In this document: positions 12,310 through 23,669 of the stretch, one piece after another
Layout of the letters: each line of letters starts with the position of its first letter
Position numbering within the stretch: position 1 is the first letter of the stretch
Assembly (NCBI RefSeq): GCF_026914185.1
Contig: NC_070560.1
Location: forward strand, 3,835,501-3,899,500
Reading direction: 5' to 3'
Length of the DNA: 64,000 bases
DNA from: Puccinia triticina
Taxonomy: Eukaryota; Basidiomycota; Pucciniomycetes; Pucciniales; Pucciniaceae
Program-made: the position numbers and the translations under genes
The notes under the pieces: model-generated
Databases searched by the model: none
The model's input: only the letters and a program-made list of their open reading frames with translations
What the model was told of the DNA's origin: nothing

Positions 12310-12337
12310 TAAAGCTGCCCTTCAAAGACACATTGCC
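12283..12337 (+). repeat. 28-bp tandem duplication breaking the reading frame
   Basis: AAAGCTGCCCTTCAAAGACA and the next seven bases occur at 12283-12309 and again at 12311-12337, offset by 28 bp. The duplication adds a TAA and shifts the frame between the finger-containing upstream sequence and the OTU ORF. The two would otherwise read continuously. Confidence 0.9.
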
Positions 12338-12340
12338 TTG

Positions 12341-13018
12341 ATGCAACTTCGCAAATCCCCAAACCCATCAGAAACTGTAGCCCGGCTCCCAAGAAGCATC
12401 TCCGTTCTCAAAAATGTTGAAATGACTCAGCCCCCCAAGAAGAAAATCTGCCTAAAGACGGATGCCAGCACAAGCCAAAGCCACCAATTGGTCCAACACC
12501 TTCCAGATTTCATCCAAGAATATGTTGCACGGGTCCAAGATGTCAACTCTGATGGTCACTGCGGGTTCAGGGCTGCGGCTTACTGCTTGGGAGATAAAAA
12601 CATTGGATTGTCTCAGATACAAGAAGATCTTGTCCATGAAATAAAAAAACAGAAGACATTTTACTCCAAGATAGGCCACTATTACGATTCTGACAATGTA
12701 AATCAATGTCTAGCTAGAATAGATACCCCTGAAGTGGGTATGGTGAAGGAGAATCACTGGATGTCTATGCCCTTCACTGGCAAACTTCTTGCTAACACCT
12801 ACAATCGTCCTGTATTTTACTTCTCTACACAAGGTTCTTCTAGCTTCTTGCCACATTTTTCTTCTCCAAACAATTCTCTGCCAATATTTATTGGTTTTAT
12901 TCCAGATCAGCAACACTTTGTGGCTCTTGATCTAAAAGATCCCATGAACTTGCCCTTCCCACGCTCCACAGATATAAGGGGTGGGAAAAAAAATGCAGAT
13001 CCTAAAGCCTACGGTTGA
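12341..13018 (+). CDS. OTU-type cysteine protease domain protein
   Basis: OTU proteases cleave ubiquitin or ubiquitin-like modifiers. The ORF shows the family nucleophile motif DVNSDGHCGFRA, with the catalytic Asp and Cys, about 70 residues from the first ATG. An NHWM motif follows in the middle, and QQHFVALDL supplies the likely catalytic His near the C-terminus. It is about 225 aa from the ATG at 12341. The frame stays open a little further upstream without an ATG, up to the stop in the 28-bp duplication, so this is probably the 3' exon of a longer gene. A second copy of its C-terminal half survives on the minus strand at 18.9 kb, which points to a repeated, transposon-borne gene. OTU domains on fungal mobile elements are known, but no transposase was found beside this one. 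Confidence 0.7.
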   Translation: MQLRKSPNPSETVARLPRSISVLKNVEMTQPPKKKICLKTDASTSQSHQLVQHLPDFIQEYVARVQDVNSDGHCGFRAAAYCLGDKNIGLSQIQEDLVHEIKKQKTFYSKIGHYYDSDNVNQCLARIDTPEVGMVKENHWMSMPFTGKLLANTYNRPVFYFSTQGSSSFLPHFSSPNNSLPIFIGFIPDQQHFVALDLKDPMNLPFPRSTDIRGGKKNADPKAYG

Positions 13019-13407
13019 GTAGAAAAATATAATACTTGTATTCAAAAAGATCTAGAAAATAATTGTAAAGACTAGTATGTTGTGATTTTACTTTTCCTTT
13101 CAATATCTGCCTAAAGTGTTCCGTCTCTCCTGCTCCAGTAATTTGGTGTATCTTAAACTTAGCTAGTGTTTGGTTTGAATCAAAACCGGTATGAATAATA
13201 GCTCATTGGTCAACACTACATACCTTATCATTACTTTTACTACATGTGTGACCCATACTTAATGCAATTTTTCTTGAGGCATTCCAGAATTGAGTCCTGG
13301 GTACTGCCAATGCTGGGCCAACTACACCAACATTAATGCTAGCTTAGCGTGGTGTTAGCCTTCTCAAGCTGCGCTATGGCAGCGCTAGGGTTAGCGGCCT
13401 GATTTGC
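13019..13407. other. Intergenic stretch with TAGCG-rich tail
   Basis: No gene seen. From about 13,330 the sequence takes on the GCTAGC/TAGCG character of the inverted-repeat elements found elsewhere, but neither end could be defined because a solo LTR begins at 13408. Confidence 0.4.
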
Positions 13408-14358
13408 TGTCAGCCTGTATGTAACTAACCGTGTCTGAGAGGGTTGTTACTATCAAGATGATGGTGTAAGATGCCAAGGATGGGCCAATGGGTTCGTGGT
13501 AAGACCTGTAAAAGGTTTCACTCTATCAGTAATCTTGACTGAGAGGCTTGCTCAATTAAGGCGCATCCAGATCAACACAGGGTGTTAATAGGCATCCAAG
13601 GAATAACTCAACTTGGGTTCGTGGTTTTACCTACAGAAAGGTAAGGGTAATCAAGAGTTGAGAGTATTCCTGAATTGAATGATGGTTGAGAATGAAGGCA
13701 CTGTTTAACTATGTATGTGTTAAACCTTGCTATAATAATATTCTGAGGGATAAACAGTCCTGGGGGGCGTGTTTATATAGAGGGGAATGAGTAGGAGGGA
13801 ACATAAGGCGCTTGGAGGCGCTTCAGGACCAGGGGGGAACTGGAAGCGCTCAAGGGAAGCAGATCCTCATGAGGATCAACATTGGAAATGATCAGGGCAG
13901 TGTAATGATCAGTACTGATCCTGGATCAGTAGCTGTGTACACTAGCTGATCATAACCAATCATTGATTCCATTCAGTGCTCTTTGAATTGGATTACATCA
14001 TGTATTGTTTATGTATTTATATCATAACCAATATGTTATGTAAATAGGTACTGAGGCGTAACAGGGAATAAATGAGTGATACCTGTCTTGGTGTATTTCA
14101 CGTGTACAGTAATATTACAATGTATTGTAATCTTACTGTTGCACGTAACTTAACTCTCATAACAACAGTACATTATGGTAACTGTATTTAACTATGGTTA
14201 TCTGTAATGTAATGTATAACAGGAGTACATTCTTAAGCTTGTATCTAATGATATACATATGTAATAAAGGCGTAAAAAGGAATGTACTATATGTAATGTG
14301 AACAATTGCAGGTACTTGGTACGTGTAAGGTACTGTGACATGTACTCTGTGGCTGACA
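13408..14358 (-). mobile_element. Solo LTR, TGTCAGCC family B, inverted copy
   Basis: A 951-bp LTR with TGTCAGCC at one end and GGCTGACA at the other, flanked by the perfect 5-bp target duplication TTTGC (13403-13407 and 14359-14363). It is the reverse complement of the 950-bp LTR at 62057-63006. The TATA-like TATATAAACACG lies on the minus strand near 13,770, which suggests transcription leftwards. No internal retrotransposon sequence remains. Confidence 0.93.
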
Positions 14359-14363
14359 TTTGC

Positions 14364-14796
14364 CCACTAACACTACTAAGATAGAAATAAGCAGAAGTTG
14401 TCCCCATGCAACTGCAGGGATGAAACTGGGCAGAAACAACAACCCAGTTTTTTCGTTAAGTCAAGCAAACATAGGAAAAAAACTGGAATGTTGTTTTGGC
14501 CCAGTTTCTCCATCCATATAGTGTAGCAGGAAAACCTTTCTGCTATGCTTTGGGGGGAGCAAAAATCCATGACTCCCCATCCTGCTACACTAACCATTAG
14601 CGTAGGAGGGGACACCAACACTAAAAAAGGTGTTAGCATGGGAGAAAAATTTATGCCACAGCTTGGTTTCAGTGGTGTAAAGGCCCAATAACACTACAGG
14701 AAAACATGGCCCCTGGTTGCACTGCTATGCTAAGTTTAAGTGGCCCACCATTGGGGTTGCAATGGGTAGATGTTGTAGTGAGCAAGCACTGTATGG
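14364..14796. other. Intergenic stretch with an imperfect hairpin
   Basis: About 14,410-14,515 forms an imperfect inverted repeat of some 40 bp per arm around GAAACTGGGC and GCCCAGTTTC. The rest is featureless. Confidence 0.45.
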
Positions 14797-15180
14797 TTGT
14801 TGCACCTATGGGGGTGTGTGAAGCCCAAAAGGCACACCGGTGTTGCACCTATGGGAGGGGGGGGGGGTGCAGCCGCACACCCGCGTCACACCTATGGGGG
14901 GGGGGGGGGGGGTGCAGCCCAAAAAGCACACCGGTGTCGACCTATGGGGGGGGGGGGGTGTGTGCAGCCCAAAAAGCACACCGGTGTCGCACCTATGGGG
15001 GGGGGGGGGGGGGGTGCAGCCCTCAAAGCACACCGGTGTCGCACCTATGGGGGGGGGGGGGGGGTGCAGCCCAAAATGCACACCGGTGTTGCACCTATGG
15101 GGGGGTGTGCAGCCCAAAAGGCACACTGGTGTTGCACCTATGGGGGGGGGGGGGGGGGGGGGGGGGGTGCAGACCAAAAG
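14797..15180 (+). repeat. Poly-G minisatellite (about 7 units)
   Basis: Units of roughly 45-65 bp read GCACCTATG, then a run of G, then GTGCAGCCCAAAAAGCACAC CGGTGT. The G runs vary from about 5 to more than 20. ACACCGGTGT in each unit is a perfect palindrome. The plus strand has strong G-quadruplex potential. The glycine-rich and proline-rich ORFs are by-products. Confidence 0.92.
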
Positions 15181-16738
15181 GCTGATGAATTTAATGCCTC
15201 CAGTTTAGATTACCAACTTTTCACCAAATTCAACACCTTCAAAGCCATCACTGGCTGTATGATGTCAATTGGTGAACAAGCCCCCATCTTTGACCTCTGA
15301 TTTCTCTTCTATCTCAACTCAAGCCCCAGCCCTGATCATTAGATCATATCCTCCTGGTGGACCAAATTTTTGACAGTGGAGCTCAAGAAATTCATCAGAT
15401 TACAAGCTTCTTTGTCAAGGTCAGTGGCACTCTCCAATGATTGAGGCCTAAATCAGTCAACATAAGAAATTTTCTAACTGAAAACATAAGAAATCTTCAG
15501 GCCCAGAAACACATTCAGCTGAGACAAGAGTAAAAAAAATGAAAACAGACCAACATTACAATTTCATTGCATACTCAACGGTCAGCAATACACATGTCCA
15601 AGTCCTTGTTTTCATGATGATCATTGCCTTCATTGTTGTCATTTTCATTGTCTTGATGTGCACCCTTGCAAGTATCTGAGTCTGGTTTGCTCATGTAGAT
15701 GGTCACATTGCCTTCCTCATCAGAAGCATCTGATAACTCACTTCCTTCAAGCATTGTCTGTCATCCAGATCCATCCATATCAGCATTGTTTTCATCAAAA
15801 TAATTGTATTCCTCCAATGTATTGGGTTAATTATACTGGTTTCCGGGCTATAAGTTGACCAAAAGGTCAGGCTGGTTGTTGAGTGAATGGGCACTCATAA
15901 GTGCATACCAGCCTGTGAGAAGAGCAGACTGCATGCAGCTCCAAATGTCACCTGATGCAATGGTGAAAGGCTTTGGCTACGCGTAGCGCAGCGCGGTGTT
16001 GTTTGGCCCGGCTCCGCTGCCCTATTTTGTAGCTTATTTTGGCTGCCCTTGCGCCTTGTTGGCACGAGTGTATAGCTTTTCAAATTTTTAGCGGCTATTT
16101 TTAGCCATATTATAGCGCAAAAGCACTGCGCTAAGCTATAAAAAGCGCGCTACACTATTTTGTAGCACTTATTTTGTGGGTGGGGGAGAAAGTAGCTTTT
16201 TTTATCTATTTTTGGTGCTAAGTGGAAAAATAAAAGAAAAAAAAGACTTTTTTTTTCTTTGACATTTTTTATTTGAAGCAAGAGTAGAGAGCATCAGTAG
16301 TAATGAAATAAAATTATAACTTTTTTAACTTAGCAGCCGCGTTATTGTTCTTCTTTTGTGCAACATTGGATTTTGGGTTCTCATGAGCCGCATCAATGAT
16401 CTTCTGACAGTTTAAAAAATCCCCTTCCATCCTAACCTCGCCACGCAGCCACATATTCCGCCAACCGCCGGAGATGGTGGGTGTGGATGAGCGGCTGTGG
16501 GTGAGCAAGGGGTATGTATATATAGGGCCTGTACCATGGGCCTCAATTTTGAAAAATTTCAACTTTTTTTGTTCTGAACACCAAAATTGAAAACTAGCAG
16601 AGGGTTCCAATGTTTCAATTATTCACATTTGGGCTCAAGCCTATATTTCAGCCAGGCTCAGTTTTTGTCCCAAGAAATTTTGAAGCAAATAAATTTGGAA
16701 AATTTCAATTTTCAAGCCCTATGGTACAGGCCCATAAT
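15181..16738. other. Intergenic stretch, partly TAGCG-rich
   Basis: No gene seen. The segment 15,968-16,140 is rich in GCGTAGCG and CGCTAC palindromes like the defined elements, but no matching ends or target duplication could be found. The segment 16,240-16,730 is AT-rich. Confidence 0.4.
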
Positions 16739-17371
16739 CAACAGTGCAAGAGCTACGCTACAAAAAGCGGCAGCGTAGCAAAAGCGTAGCGGTTTTAGCC
16801 TTGCTTCGCTAAGCTTTTTGTAGCGGACTTGGCGCTTCGCTATTTGCTACATTTTTTAAGGGGAAAAAATTAAAGAAAATAGCGCGCTTTTTTTAGCGCA
16901 GAGTAGCGGCAATTCGCTACGCTTCTCGCTATAGTAGCGGAAAAAACGCTACTGTAGCAATTTTGCTGCGCTACCATAGCACCAGTCAAACATCAATACT
17001 GCACATCATAAAATGATGGAGGATTGATGTTTGTGTACTATTTCTGGCATTTTCCACCAAAAGGCAGAGATGCCCGCTACGCTTTTGACACAGAAGCGAC
17101 CCGGTTCGCTACGCTTTTGGCGCTAAAAAGCGCTATTAGCGCCAAAAAGCGTCAATTTTTCCGCTGCGCTATACTACTGTAGCGAAGCGGCAAAAAAAGC
17201 GCTTCGCTACGCGCAGGCCAAAACTGCAGTAGCGGTTCTGGCGCTTCGCTAACGCTCAAAGTAGCGATTTTCCGCTAGCGCTAACGCTATTCTGGATCCA
17301 GAGTAGCGTGTTTCCGCTTTGCTACGCAAAAGCGCCGCTTTTTGTAGCAAAGCGTAGCTCTTGCAGTGTTG
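16739..17371. mobile_element. TAGCG inverted-repeat element, copy a (633 bp)
   Basis: The left end CAACAGTGCAAGAGCTACGC and the inverted right end CAACACTGCAAGAGCTACGC differ at one position. The perfect 7-bp target duplication CCATAAT lies at 16732-16738 and 17372-17378. The interior is dense in short palindromes of GCTACGCTA type and has no coding capacity. It is non-autonomous. Confidence 0.9.
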
Positions 17372-17480
17372 CCATAATGTATGAATGTCCATCATCCATG
17401 CATACAAGGAAGACCACATGTAGCCCCTGCCACTGGGAGAAACCTCTAGCGCAGTGGTGCTGCTGCGGGCCTATGCTTTT

Positions 17481-18531
17481 CACTAAAAACATTTATTATT
17501 TTGCCCCAAAAAAAAATAAAAGTCAACATGAAAAAAATAAAACCAAAATTTCACTCAGGGGAACAAACTGAGCATGCTGAGCCAAAAAAATAAAATGACC
17601 CAAACTGAGCAAAAATCATTGGACAATGTTTTGGGATGTTTTTTTTTTCACGGGCCTGGCGGGCCTGGAGCGGGCTTGAGCGGGCCTGAGACGGGCCTGC
17701 CCCAAAAGCACATTGGGTCAGTGTTAAAGGTGTTTTGCCTTGCCCTGGGAGCTGCTGGGTCTTTTGATGGGCCCAAAATCTCAACATGGGCTTTTGGTGG
17801 TCTAGAAGTATCAACCCAGGCCACTGAATAGCCCATGGGCCTTTGAATTCCCAAAAAGCCCAGCATGATCCCCCACATAGATATTGGGCTCTTGGTTGCC
17901 CATGAAGATCCCTATGGGCCAACAGATACTTCCATCATGGGATCCCATGGGCTTTTTGCCTCCTTTCTGGGCCACAAAAAGCCCATGGGGAGCGTTTTGG
18001 ACCACCAAAAGCCCATGAGGATATCTGTTGGCCCATGGAGATCTTCATGGGCCACCAAAAGCCCATGAGGGTATCTGTTGGCCCATGGAGATCTTCATGG
18101 GCTTACAAGAGCCCATTAGCTATGTGGGGGCTCATGGTGGGCTTTCTTGGAATTCAAAGGCCCATGGGCTATTCAGTGGCCCGGGTTGATACTTCTAGAC
18201 CACCAAAAGCCCATGTTGAGATTTTGGGCCCATCAAAAGCCCCAGAAGCTCCCAGGGCAAGGCAAAACTCCTTTAATACTGACCCAATGTGCTTTTGGGG
18301 TAGGCCCATCTCAGTCCCGCTCAAGGCCCGCTCAAGCCCACTCCAGGCCCGCCAGGCCCGTGAAAAAACACCATCCCAAAACATTGTCCAATGATTTTTG
18401 CTCAGTTTGGGTCATTTTATTTTTTTGGCTCAGCATGCTCAGTTTGTTCCCCTGAGTGAAATTCTGGTTTCATTTTTTTTTCATGTTGACTTTTATTTCT
18501 TTTCTGGGCAAAATAATAAATGTTTGTAGTG
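17481..18531. mobile_element. CACTA-ended foldback element (1,051 bp)
   Basis: Two inverted arms of about 400 bp (17481-17885 and 18112-18531) match almost throughout, for example around GCTCAGCATGCTCAGTTTG. The outermost bases are CACTA at both ends. TTT (17478-17480 and 18532-18534) is a 3-bp target duplication. CACTA ends with a 3-bp duplication fit the CACTA/EnSpm superfamily. The centre has direct repeats of AAAGCCCATGAG and GGCCCATGGAGATCTTCATG. The mirror-image ORFs on both strands come from the inverted arms. TAGCG-like sequence on both sides suggests that it jumped into such a region. Confidence 0.85.
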
Positions 18532-18919
18532 TTTGTAGCGTAAAAGCGCATGTAGCACTCAAATAGCGCAAATAAAGCGCGTTGGCACTGCGCTCCGTTA
18601 TATTGTAGCCAAAGCGCGGCTTTTTGCGCTGTGCTTGCGCTTTTTCCCCTGGAGAAAAAGCGCCAGTGAGGTAAATTTAGCTGGAGCACAGCGTTTTATG
18701 GCTGCGCTACAGCTTTTTGGGAGGGGCATGTAGCGGGTACTGGCTGCGCTGGGCTAAAAGGGGCGCTTTAGGCTGACATCAAGTGATGACTTATTTGTCC
18801 TGGTAGTATATACTCTGCATTCACTTAAAAGATATTGATGTGTACAAAGGGAGGATGGAGTCTGAACTAGTATAAAGAATGATCAAGGAGAAATATTTTA
18901 TTGCACATTTCTAGCATTG
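18532..18919. other. TAGCG-rich stretch without resolved ends
   Basis: Palindrome-rich GCGC/TAGC sequence to about 18,780, then plain intergenic DNA. It is probably the right part of a TAGCG-type region interrupted by the foldback element. Confidence 0.45.
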
Positions 18920-19185
18920 TTAAGAAAACTTGAGAACTTTTCTTCCCAGAGCAAAGTATAACTTTGGGATTTGTTTTGTACAGGATACAAGGTTGAGTCC
19001 AGGTATTGGGATATCTGGTGGTTCCTTCATCTCAAGTGTGAAAAAATGTTTCAGGTGCGGTATTAAGGCAAAGCATATAGGGTCATTGTTGTTGGGGGGA
19101 GATAAATGAGGGAAGAAGTGATAAGATTGAATAGTTGAGAAGAAGAAGACTGGGGTTTCAAATGCATTGGCTGTTAAATAGCTCC
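18920..19185 (-). pseudogene. OTU-protease gene remnant (C-terminal part)
   Basis: The minus strand encodes a segment collinear with the C-terminal ~80 residues of the ORF at 12341-13018: ETPVFFFST against RPVFYFST, LSPPNNNDP against FSSPNNSLP, and LKHFFTLEM against QQHFVALDL, keeping the candidate His. Everything N-terminal, including the Cys motif, is missing. Hairpin array 2 starts at 19192. A TTTAACAG at about 19,175 could be an intron acceptor, so the array may have entered an intron or simply truncated the gene. Confidence 0.75.
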
Positions 19186-19191
19186 TATCAG

Positions 19192-21889
19192 GGAGTGTGC
19201 TTTGGCACACTCCTGGAAACGGAGTGTGCTTTGGCACACTCCTGGAAACGGAGTGTGCTTTGGCACACTCCTGGAAACGGAGTGTGCTTTGGCACACTCC
19301 TGGAAACGGAGTGTGCTTTGGCACACTCCTGGAAACGGAGTGTGCTTTGGCACACTCCTGGAAACGGAGTGTGCTTTGGCACACTCCTGGAAACGGAGTG
19401 TGCTTTGGCACACTCCTGGAAACGGAGTGTGCTTTGGCACACTCCTGGAAACGGAGTGTGCTTTGGCACACTCCTGGAAACAGAGTGTGCTATGGCACAT
19501 ATTACGGAGTGTGCTTTGGCACACTCCTATTACGGAGTGTGCTTTGGCACACTCCTATTACGGAGTGTGCTTTGGCACACTCCTATTACGGAGTGTGCTT
19601 TGGCACACTCCTATTACGGAGTGTGCTTTGGCACACTCCTATTACGGAGTGTGCTTTGGCACACTCCTATTACGGAGTGTGCTTTGGCACACTCCTATTA
19701 CGGAGTGTGCTTTGGCACACTCCTATTACGGAGTGTGCTTTGGCACACTCCTATTACGGAGTGTGCTTTGGCACACTCCTATTACGGAGTGTGCTTTGGC
19801 ACACTCCTATTACGGAGTGTGCTTTGGCACACTCCTATTACGGAGTGTGCTTTGGCACACTCCTATTACGGAGTGTGCTTTGGCACACTCCTATTACGGA
19901 GTGTGCTTTGGCACACTCCTATTACGGAGTGTGCTTTGGCACACTCCTATTACGGAGTGTGCTTTGGCACACTCCTATTACGGAGTGTGCTTTGGCACAC
20001 TCCTATTACGGAGTGTGCTTTGGCACACTCCTATTACGGAGTGTGCTTTGGCACACTCCTATTACGGAGTGTGCTTTGGCACACTCCTATTACGGAGTGT
20101 GCTTTGGCACACTCCTATTACGGAGTGTGCTTTGGCACACTCCTATTACGGAGTGTGCTTTGGCACACTCCTATTACGGAGTGTGCTTTGGCACACTCCT
20201 ATTACGGAGTGTGCTTTGGCACACTCCTATTACGGAGTGTGCTTTGGCACACTCCTATTACGGAGTGTGCTTTGGCACACTCCTATTACGGAGTGTGCTT
20301 TGGCACACTCCTATTACGGAGTGTGCTTTGGCACACTCCTATTACGGAGTGTGCTTTGGCACACTCCTATTACGGAGTGTGCTTTGGCACACTCCTATTA
20401 CGGAGTGTGCTTTGGCACACTCCTATTACGGAGTGTGCTTTGGCACACTCCTATTACGGAGTGTGCTTTGGCACACTCCTATTACGGAGTGTGCTTTGGC
20501 ACACTCCTATTACGGAGTGTGCTTTGGCACACTCCTATTACGGAGTGTGCTTTGGCACACTCCTATTACGGAGTGTGCTTTGGCACACTCCTATTACGGA
20601 GTGTGCTTTGGCACACTCCTATTACGGAGTGTGCTTTGGCACACTCCTATTACGGAGTGTGCTTTGGCACACTCCTATTACGGAGTGTGCTTTGGCACAC
20701 TCCTATTACGGAGTGTGCTTTGGCACACTCCTATTACGGAGTGTGCTTTGGCACACTCCTATTACGGAGTGTGCTTTGGCACACTCCTATTACGGAGTGT
20801 GCTTTGGCACACTCCTATTACGGAGTGTGCTTTGGCACACTCCTATTACGGAGTGTGCTTTGGCACACTCCTATTACGGAGTGTGCTTTGGCACACTCCT
20901 ATTACGGAGTGTGCTTTGGCACACTCCTATTACGGAGTGTGCTTTGGCACACTCCTATTACGGAGTGTGCTTTGGCACACTCCTATTACGGAGTGTGCTT
21001 TGGCACACTCCTATTACGGAGTGTGCTTTGGCACACTCCTATTACGGAGTGTGCTTTGGCACACTCCTATTACGGAGTGTGCTTTGGCACACTCCTATTA
21101 CGGAGTGTGCTTTGGCACACTCCTATTACGGAGTGTGCTTTGGCACACTCCTATTACGGAGTGTGCTTTGGCACACTCCTATTACGGAGTGTGCTTTGGC
21201 ACACTCCTATTACGGAGTGTGCTTTGGCACACTCCTATTACGGAGTGTGCTTTGGCACACTCCTATTACGGAGTGTGCTTTGGCACACTCCTATTACGGA
21301 GTGTGCTTTGGCACACTCCTATTACAAAGTGTGCTTTGGCACACTCCTATTACGGAGTGTGCTTTGGCACACTCCTATTACGGAGTGTGCTTTGGCACAC
21401 TCCTATTACGGAGTGTGCTTTGGCACACTCCTATTACGGAGTGTGCTTTGGCACACTCCTATTACGGAGTGTGCTTTGGCACACTCCTATTACGGAGTGT
21501 GCTTTGGCACACTCCTATTACGGAGTGTGCTTTGGCACACTCCTATTACGGAGTGTGCTTTGGCACACTCCTATTACGGAGTGTGCTTTGGCACACTCCT
21601 ATTACGGAGTGTGCTTTGGCACACTCCTATTACGGAGTGTGCTTTGGCACACTCCTATTACAAAGTGTGCTTTGGCACACTCCTATTACGGAGTGTGCTT
21701 TGGCACACTCCTATTACGGAGTGTGCTTTGGCACACTCCTATTACGGAGTGTGCTTTGGCACACTCCTATTACGGAGTGTGCTTTGGCACACTCCTATTA
21801 CGGAGTGTGCTTTGGCACACTCCTATTACAAAATGTGCTTTGGCACACTCCTATTACAAAGTGTGCTTTGGAACACTCCTATTACGGAC
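19192..21889 (+). repeat. Hairpin satellite array 2 (about 96 units)
   Basis: Ten units of 29 bp with linker TGGAAAC come first (19192-19481). One shortened 24-bp junction unit follows (19482-19505). Then come 85 units of exactly 28 bp with linker TATTAC, ending at 21885. The core stem and loop match array 1. Almost all units are identical; a GG to AA change appears at 21326, 21662, 21829 and 21857, spaced by whole numbers of units. All three plus frames are open for about 940-990 codons, because 28 is not a multiple of three and the unit contains no stop. Confidence 0.97.
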
Positions 21890-22329
21890 TACAGCTGCAG
21901 TTGGAAGGCGGGCAGACGTCTGCGCCAACATCAGCTTCCCCCCATCTGCCCCTGCAGGAAAGGTTTGCAGAGCGGATGTGGGGAGAAGAAAAAAGTCTGG
22001 AAGGTTGGGATGACCCTGACAGCGGCTCAGCCATAAATTCTACCTGGATATTGGGCTTCAAGCTGGGATTACCCAGACATTGGCCGGGGGGCCCAGTTTC
22101 ATGACGAGATCCAAACAGCAAAAAGTGTCTCATACAGGAATCCGGCAACTGCACCATGCATTTGGTTGCTGATGATTCACCAGTGCAATCACTCACAACT
22201 ACTATGGAAACAACAATCTCATTCTTAGTCACCACCACAGTAAACATCATATACCCCACTCCCTACTTATCATGAAGAGCAACCGGTGCAAAGTCCAACT
22301 TTTTTTTCTTTTTTTCTCTTCTATGTACA
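21890..22329. other. Intergenic stretch, no gene recognised
   Basis: A minus-strand frame is open at 21882-22259, but nothing in it resembles a known domain. It is treated as chance. Confidence 0.3.
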
Positions 22330-22746
22330 ATCCGCAAGCACACTCAAAATATTGTACTGGTGGTCTCAGGAAACTCACTTTTTCAAGTGAGTTTCTGACC
22401 TTGGGCCAACAGACAGGTTGACTAGTCCGGTGAACTCGTTGGGAAGGTTGGCTCATTTCCAGGGGCAGCCAACCTGTTGTCAACCTTGAGGGCAAGCCAA
22501 CCATGCTGACCCTCCGGGCAGATGATTTGGCCAGAGGCATCAGACAAGCCAACCATGCTGCCTCGCGGGCCGGCATGATTGGACTAGGTCCACCTGCCCT
22601 TCCCATTGGAAGGAACAGCCAATGGGAGATCGCGTAGGGTCAGGCCAACCTGAAGGGCGGCTCGACGTCATGCAAGGACGGCCCAACCCAAATCTGACAG
22701 ATGGGTCTGCCTGCCGTGCAACTCACTTTACAAGTGGTGCCGTGGT
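22330..22746. repeat. Dispersed repeat, family H copy 1
   Basis: It matches 28270-28690 in order: a gTTTCTGACCTT/TTTCTTGACCTT segment, GGCTCATT, GCAAGCC.ACCATGCTGACC, CTGCCCTTCC, and a shared end TTTACAAGTGG followed by GCCGTGGTGTA. The end joins directly onto diverged hairpin units at 22747. The class is unknown. Confidence 0.6.
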
Positions 22747-22800
22747 GTATTACGGAGTGTGCTTTGGCACACTGCCATTACAGAATGTGCTTTGGCCTGG
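22747..22800 (+). repeat. Two diverged hairpin-satellite units
   Basis: Two decayed units with TTAC linkers and CACTGCC/GGCCTGG right arms. They stand alone, in the same orientation as the large arrays. Confidence 0.8.
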
Positions 22801-22804
22801 CCAG

Positions 22805-23640
22805 TGTGGTAAGACCAATCAACATGGTACTCCCTTGAAAAATCCTTAAATTACATATTACATAGGACTTACAACAAGATACATACACAAAAGCGTGGAT
22901 AATACAATGTAAATATGACCAAGGATGTTACATACATTTATCTATGACATTTCTTTATCCATCCAAAAGCGCCCACTTTAGCTGATTTTACATTTATTCA
23001 TAAATACTAGGTTTTGTCTTCACACGTCACAGATATGATCATCTCTACATATTAAACACCCAAGCTAGTTATAATTCAAAGCTTAAATCTAGTCTAAGTA
23101 ATTAGGGTGAAAGCCAGGAGTATTTTACTTCACAACATCTTCCCAATGTGGTATATTTTTCACTACACACGGTACAGCTTTCCCAAAGTAGAAGTTTCTT
23201 TTCACACTATATTAAAAAAGTCTTTTCAAACCTTCTTATTATTATTTCACACTGCTTATTATTTCACACATCTAAAAACCACTCTCAGATGAGTTTTTTC
23301 TATAAAAGGAGGCCTTCCTTGCCCCTTCTTGTTTCTTTTCCCCATGTCTGCATTAGTTTATATATTTACATATAAAGCATTCATCACTTCAAATATTGAC
23401 TTTGAAACTTGAACTCTTCTAAAATTAAACACTTCTAAATTTGCCCTCTTCTAAATAATTGCCTCAATTCTCAAACACCTACAAGGTTTAAAACAAGCAA
23501 ATTACTTTAGACTAAAAATCTTCAGAAGATTGTGCCACACTCAAAATCTAGTGTACTCCCAAAGCTTATTACAGGAGTGCAGCCTTTCAAGCACCCTTGT
23601 AGTGTGGCATTTTCCGTGATACTTTACATATTCCCCTTCA
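22805..23640 (+). mobile_element. Possible LTR-like region
   Basis: It begins TGTGGTAAGACC, carries a TATAAAAGGAGG box near 23,302 and has LTR-like AT-rich composition, but I could not find a matching right end or target duplication. The promoter-like layout resembles the solo LTRs at 34, 60 and 62 kb. Confidence 0.3.
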
Positions 23641-23669
23641 AGCTCTACTTACCCGTTGCGTGAGAGTTC

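Noticed and set aside
14797..15300. Glycine-rich and proline-rich proteins
   Set aside because: Direct translation of G or C runs in a minisatellite, open in several frames on both strands.
16739..17371. Assignment of the TAGCG elements to hAT
   Set aside because: The duplications are 7 bp in all four copies and the ends do not match the usual hAT CAG/CA start well enough.
17551..18455. Two homologous genes on opposite strands
   Set aside because: They are the two inverted arms of the foldback element at 17481-18531.
19135..22104. Nearly 1,000-codon ORFs as repeat proteins
   Set aside because: The same peptide is open in all three frames purely because of the 28-bp period. There is no start, splice or domain evidence. 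Listed as satellite.
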